From Phycisphaeraceae bacterium (lineage in GTDB: Bacteria; Planctomycetota; Phycisphaerae; Phycisphaerales; Phycisphaeraceae), in NCBI GenBank assembly GCA_016763955.1, contig JAESSU010000259.1, positions 1-7,398 of the forward strand: a stretch of 7,398 nt of DNA. The letters run 5' to 3'. Position numbers and translations under genes: made by a program. The notes beneath the pieces are model-generated. The model did not search any database, was not told the DNA's origin, and worked only from the letters and a program-made list of their open reading frames with translations. Positions 6,469 to 7,398 of the stretch are shown here, piece by piece (positions within the stretch are counted from its first letter, which is position 1; the number at the start of each line of letters is the position of its first letter).

Positions 6469-6878
6469 GATTTTTCCTCCATACGCTCGGTATGATCGCC
6501 GGTGTATTTGCTGGCACACTTCGTCAAGAGAATCGTGGCCTGAAATATGCCTTGCTCATCGAGCTTGCCTTCCACGACCACTTCACTACCGGGCTTGAAA
6601 AGATCAGGCACGATACCGTGATAAACAACATTGACTTGAGTAGTATTGCCCAACAATGGAAAAACCGCGCTAAGCTGTGCAGGTTTAACGGTCACGTCTT
6701 CGTCAGCGACCTTGCCACATAAGCGTACACGCTGGTCGTGGTACTCGATGCCTTGTGTGAAATCATCGACATCCACATAATAAACCCACCCGCCTTGTAC
6801 CCCAGCAAAAACAAGGTAGCTTAGGCAAGCTGTCATGATCAGACCAGCGACTATAAATTTGGAGCGAAGATGATTCAT
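6465..6878 (-). CDS. ccmE: Haem chaperone CcmE, Cys-type (CxxxY)
   Basis: Periplasmic haem chaperone (137 aa) anchored by one N-terminal helix (about residues 7-26, no cleavage site) and followed by an OB-fold beta barrel. Family landmarks: FTQGIEYHDQRVRLCGKV (residues 40-57), VNVVYHGIVPDLFKPGSEVVVEG (82-104, with the conserved YxGxxPDLF core) and the flexible C-terminal haem motif. In classical CcmE the haem binds covalently to His in HxxxY; here the motif is CASKY, with Cys121 and Tyr125. This is the Cys form known from System I* of archaea and some bacteria such as Desulfovibrio. Extra cysteines are Cys18 (in the membrane helix) and Cys54. The C-terminal tail is short, with a nearby His129. 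The start has AGAGGA (6885..6890) six bases upstream. It is the first gene of the operon and overlaps ccmF by four bases. Confidence 0.96.
   Translation of the reverse strand: MNHLRSKFIVAGLIMTACLSYLVFAGVQGGWVYYVDVDDFTQGIEYHDQRVRLCGKVADEDVTVKPAQLSAVFPLLGNTTQVNVVYHGIVPDLFKPGSEVVVEGKLDEQGIFQATILLTKCASKYTGDHTERMEEKS
6476..6480 (-). promoter_or_regulatory. Ribosome-binding site of ccmF (GTG start)
   Basis: GGAGG on the minus strand within the last codons of ccmE, seven bases before GTG at 6468. It is among the strongest Shine-Dalgarno matches in the window and supports the non-ATG start. Confidence 0.8.
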
Positions 6879-6933
6879 GGCGGTTCCTCTTTGTCATAAT
6901 GACGTAAGGACTACCGCAATCTCGGTGCCAACC

Positions 6934-6953
6934 CATAAAAATATGTTTTTATG
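6934..6953. repeat. Perfect 8-bp inverted repeat upstream of ccmE
   Basis: CATAAAAA, four-base spacer TATG, then TTTTTATG: both arms match perfectly. It lies over the putative -10 box and spacer, a typical operator position. The stem is almost all A-T, so it is a poor terminator and a better protein-binding candidate. Confidence 0.55.
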
Positions 6954-6963
6954 CGTAAAACAA
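6935..6963 (-). promoter_or_regulatory. Possible promoter of the ccm operon
   Basis: On the minus strand TTGTTT (6958..6963) and TTTTAT (6935..6940) are separated by 17 bases, a weak match to sigma-70 type -35 and -10 boxes. The implied transcription start near 6928 would leave a leader of about 50 nt before ccmE. The matches are imperfect and AT-rich DNA gives such hits by chance. Confidence 0.3.
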
Positions 6964-7003
6964 GGCATTTATCCTGAATCAGACATCTCTTAATGTGAAA
7001 TAT

Positions 7004-7017
7004 TCTCAAATTTGAGA
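7004..7017. repeat. Perfect 14-bp palindrome TCTCAAATTTGAGA
   Basis: Uninterrupted self-complementary 14-mer, about 125 bp upstream of ccmE. It does not match the FNR/CRP-type consensus (TTGAT-N4-ATCAA). It may be an operator for an unknown regulator; its function is not known from the sequence. Confidence 0.5.
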
Positions 7018-7033
7018 CAAATTAATCGCCGCA

Positions 7034-7070
7034 GGCTCTTGAGCATGAGAACCCCCCCTCAACCCAAGCC
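7034..7070 (-). terminator. Imperfect hairpin after the cytochrome gene
   Basis: On the minus strand GGCT and TTGAG pair with CTCAA and AGCC across an asymmetric internal loop (TGGG against G), with a G-rich loop. It lies 11 bases past the cytochrome stop. There is no T tract after it, so intrinsic termination is doubtful. Confidence 0.25.
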
Positions 7071-7080
7071 TCCAATGCGA

Positions 7081-7398
7081 TCAATCCATATGGCAACTTA
7101 GACACAGCTTGCTACGGTCATTGGACATGACGAGCAAATTATTTTCTTTGGAATAAGGACTGTGGCAACTAATGCAACTAACCTTGCCATCCACTAATTG
7201 AATGCGTTGATCCAGACTCATAGGTAACGCAAATGCAATCTGTGAGCCAGTGGAGACAACCTTATTGCCCGTCGTCGGATAAGTCATGCCAATGGGATGT
7301 TCACCGCCACGATTGCCAGAAGCTCCGAAACCTCGGCCTATCCCCATCCCGCCCCCAGAGACATCACTGGCAATTGAACCATCATGGCAGCTTAAACA
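7081..7398 (-). CDS. Multihaem cytochrome c, C-terminal part (doubled CxxCH type)
   Basis: The last 105 residues of a secreted c-type cytochrome whose start lies beyond the right edge; the frame is open from the first codon. Three CxxCH haem-attachment motifs are visible: CLSCH (7384..7398), CISCH (7162..7176) and CLSCH (7090..7104), the last two residues before the stop being Met-Asp. A Gly-rich segment (about residues 15-32) leads to EHPIGMTYP, whose His34 is likely a distal axial haem ligand; this HP(I/V)G element is typical of doubled-CxxCH cytochromes. The spacing CISCH-N20-CLSCH also fits that family. Role: probably periplasmic or extracellular electron transfer; partner and exact family are not decidable from the fragment. 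It needs the Ccm machinery downstream for haem attachment. A 202-nt gap separates it from ccmE, so it may have its own transcript. Confidence 0.9.
   Translation of the reverse strand, partial: CLSCHDGSIASDVSGGGMGIGRGFGASGNRGGEHPIGMTYPTTGNKVVSTGSQIAFALPMSLDQRIQLVDGKVSCISCHSPYSKENNLLVMSNDRSKLCLSCHMD

Larger units (their letters stand above)
6879..7080. other. Intergenic region upstream of ccmE
   Basis: The only long non-coding stretch in the window (202 nt) and locally AT-rich. It holds the ccmE ribosome site, two AT-rich dyads (6934..6953 and 7004..7017), one weak promoter-like element and an imperfect hairpin just after the cytochrome stop. It therefore probably carries the promoter of the ccm operon and the end of the cytochrome transcript. 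No ORF or structured RNA is recognised. Confidence 0.7.

Noticed and set aside
6435..6722. Plus-strand ORF of 95 codons over ccmE
   Set aside because: Antisense to ccmE and the ccmF start; ccmE is supported by family motifs.
6994..7010. CRP/FNR-like half site TGTGA upstream of ccmE
   Set aside because: Only one half matches; the second half (CTCAA) departs from the consensus, so no CRP/FNR site is claimed.

Overview
The window is one cytochrome c maturation (System I, Ccm) locus, read entirely from the minus strand. In transcription order (right to left) it holds: the C-terminal part of a multihaem c-type cytochrome (7081..7398, cut by the right edge); a 202-nt non-coding region with AT-rich dyads; then a tight gene string ccmE, ccmF, an unrecognised secreted and membrane-anchored protein, ccmA, ccmB, ccmC, ccmD and hemA (cut by the left edge). 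Three junctions are 4-base start/stop overlaps (ccmE/ccmF GTGA; ccmA/ccmB and ccmC/ccmD ATGA). The other gaps are 45 nt or less, so ccmE to hemA reads as one operon.

The genes fit one pathway. HemA makes the first committed precursor of haem. CcmABCD export and load haem onto the periplasmic chaperone CcmE. CcmF attaches that haem to apocytochromes. The multihaem cytochrome next door is the sort of product that needs this machinery. CcmE carries CxxxY instead of the usual HxxxY at its haem-binding site, and no ccmG, ccmH or ccmI is visible. Together these match the variant called System I*, described from archaea and some bacteria such as Desulfovibrio.

The least explained element is the 436-residue protein inserted between ccmF and ccmA. 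It has a signal peptide, GHP-containing heptad repeats, a beta-rich periplasmic region, a vicinal Cys-Cys pair next to the membrane and a C-terminal membrane anchor. It is the best candidate here for an undescribed Ccm accessory factor.

Organism: a Gram-negative-type bacterium of intermediate GC with clear Shine-Dalgarno sites. The gene order with hemA at the end, the Cys-type CcmE and the style of the cytochrome suggest Planctomycetota (perhaps Phycisphaerae) or a deltaproteobacterial-type lineage. This is an inference from memory and not a firm assignment. No tRNA, rRNA, CRISPR array, insertion sequence or attachment site was seen.
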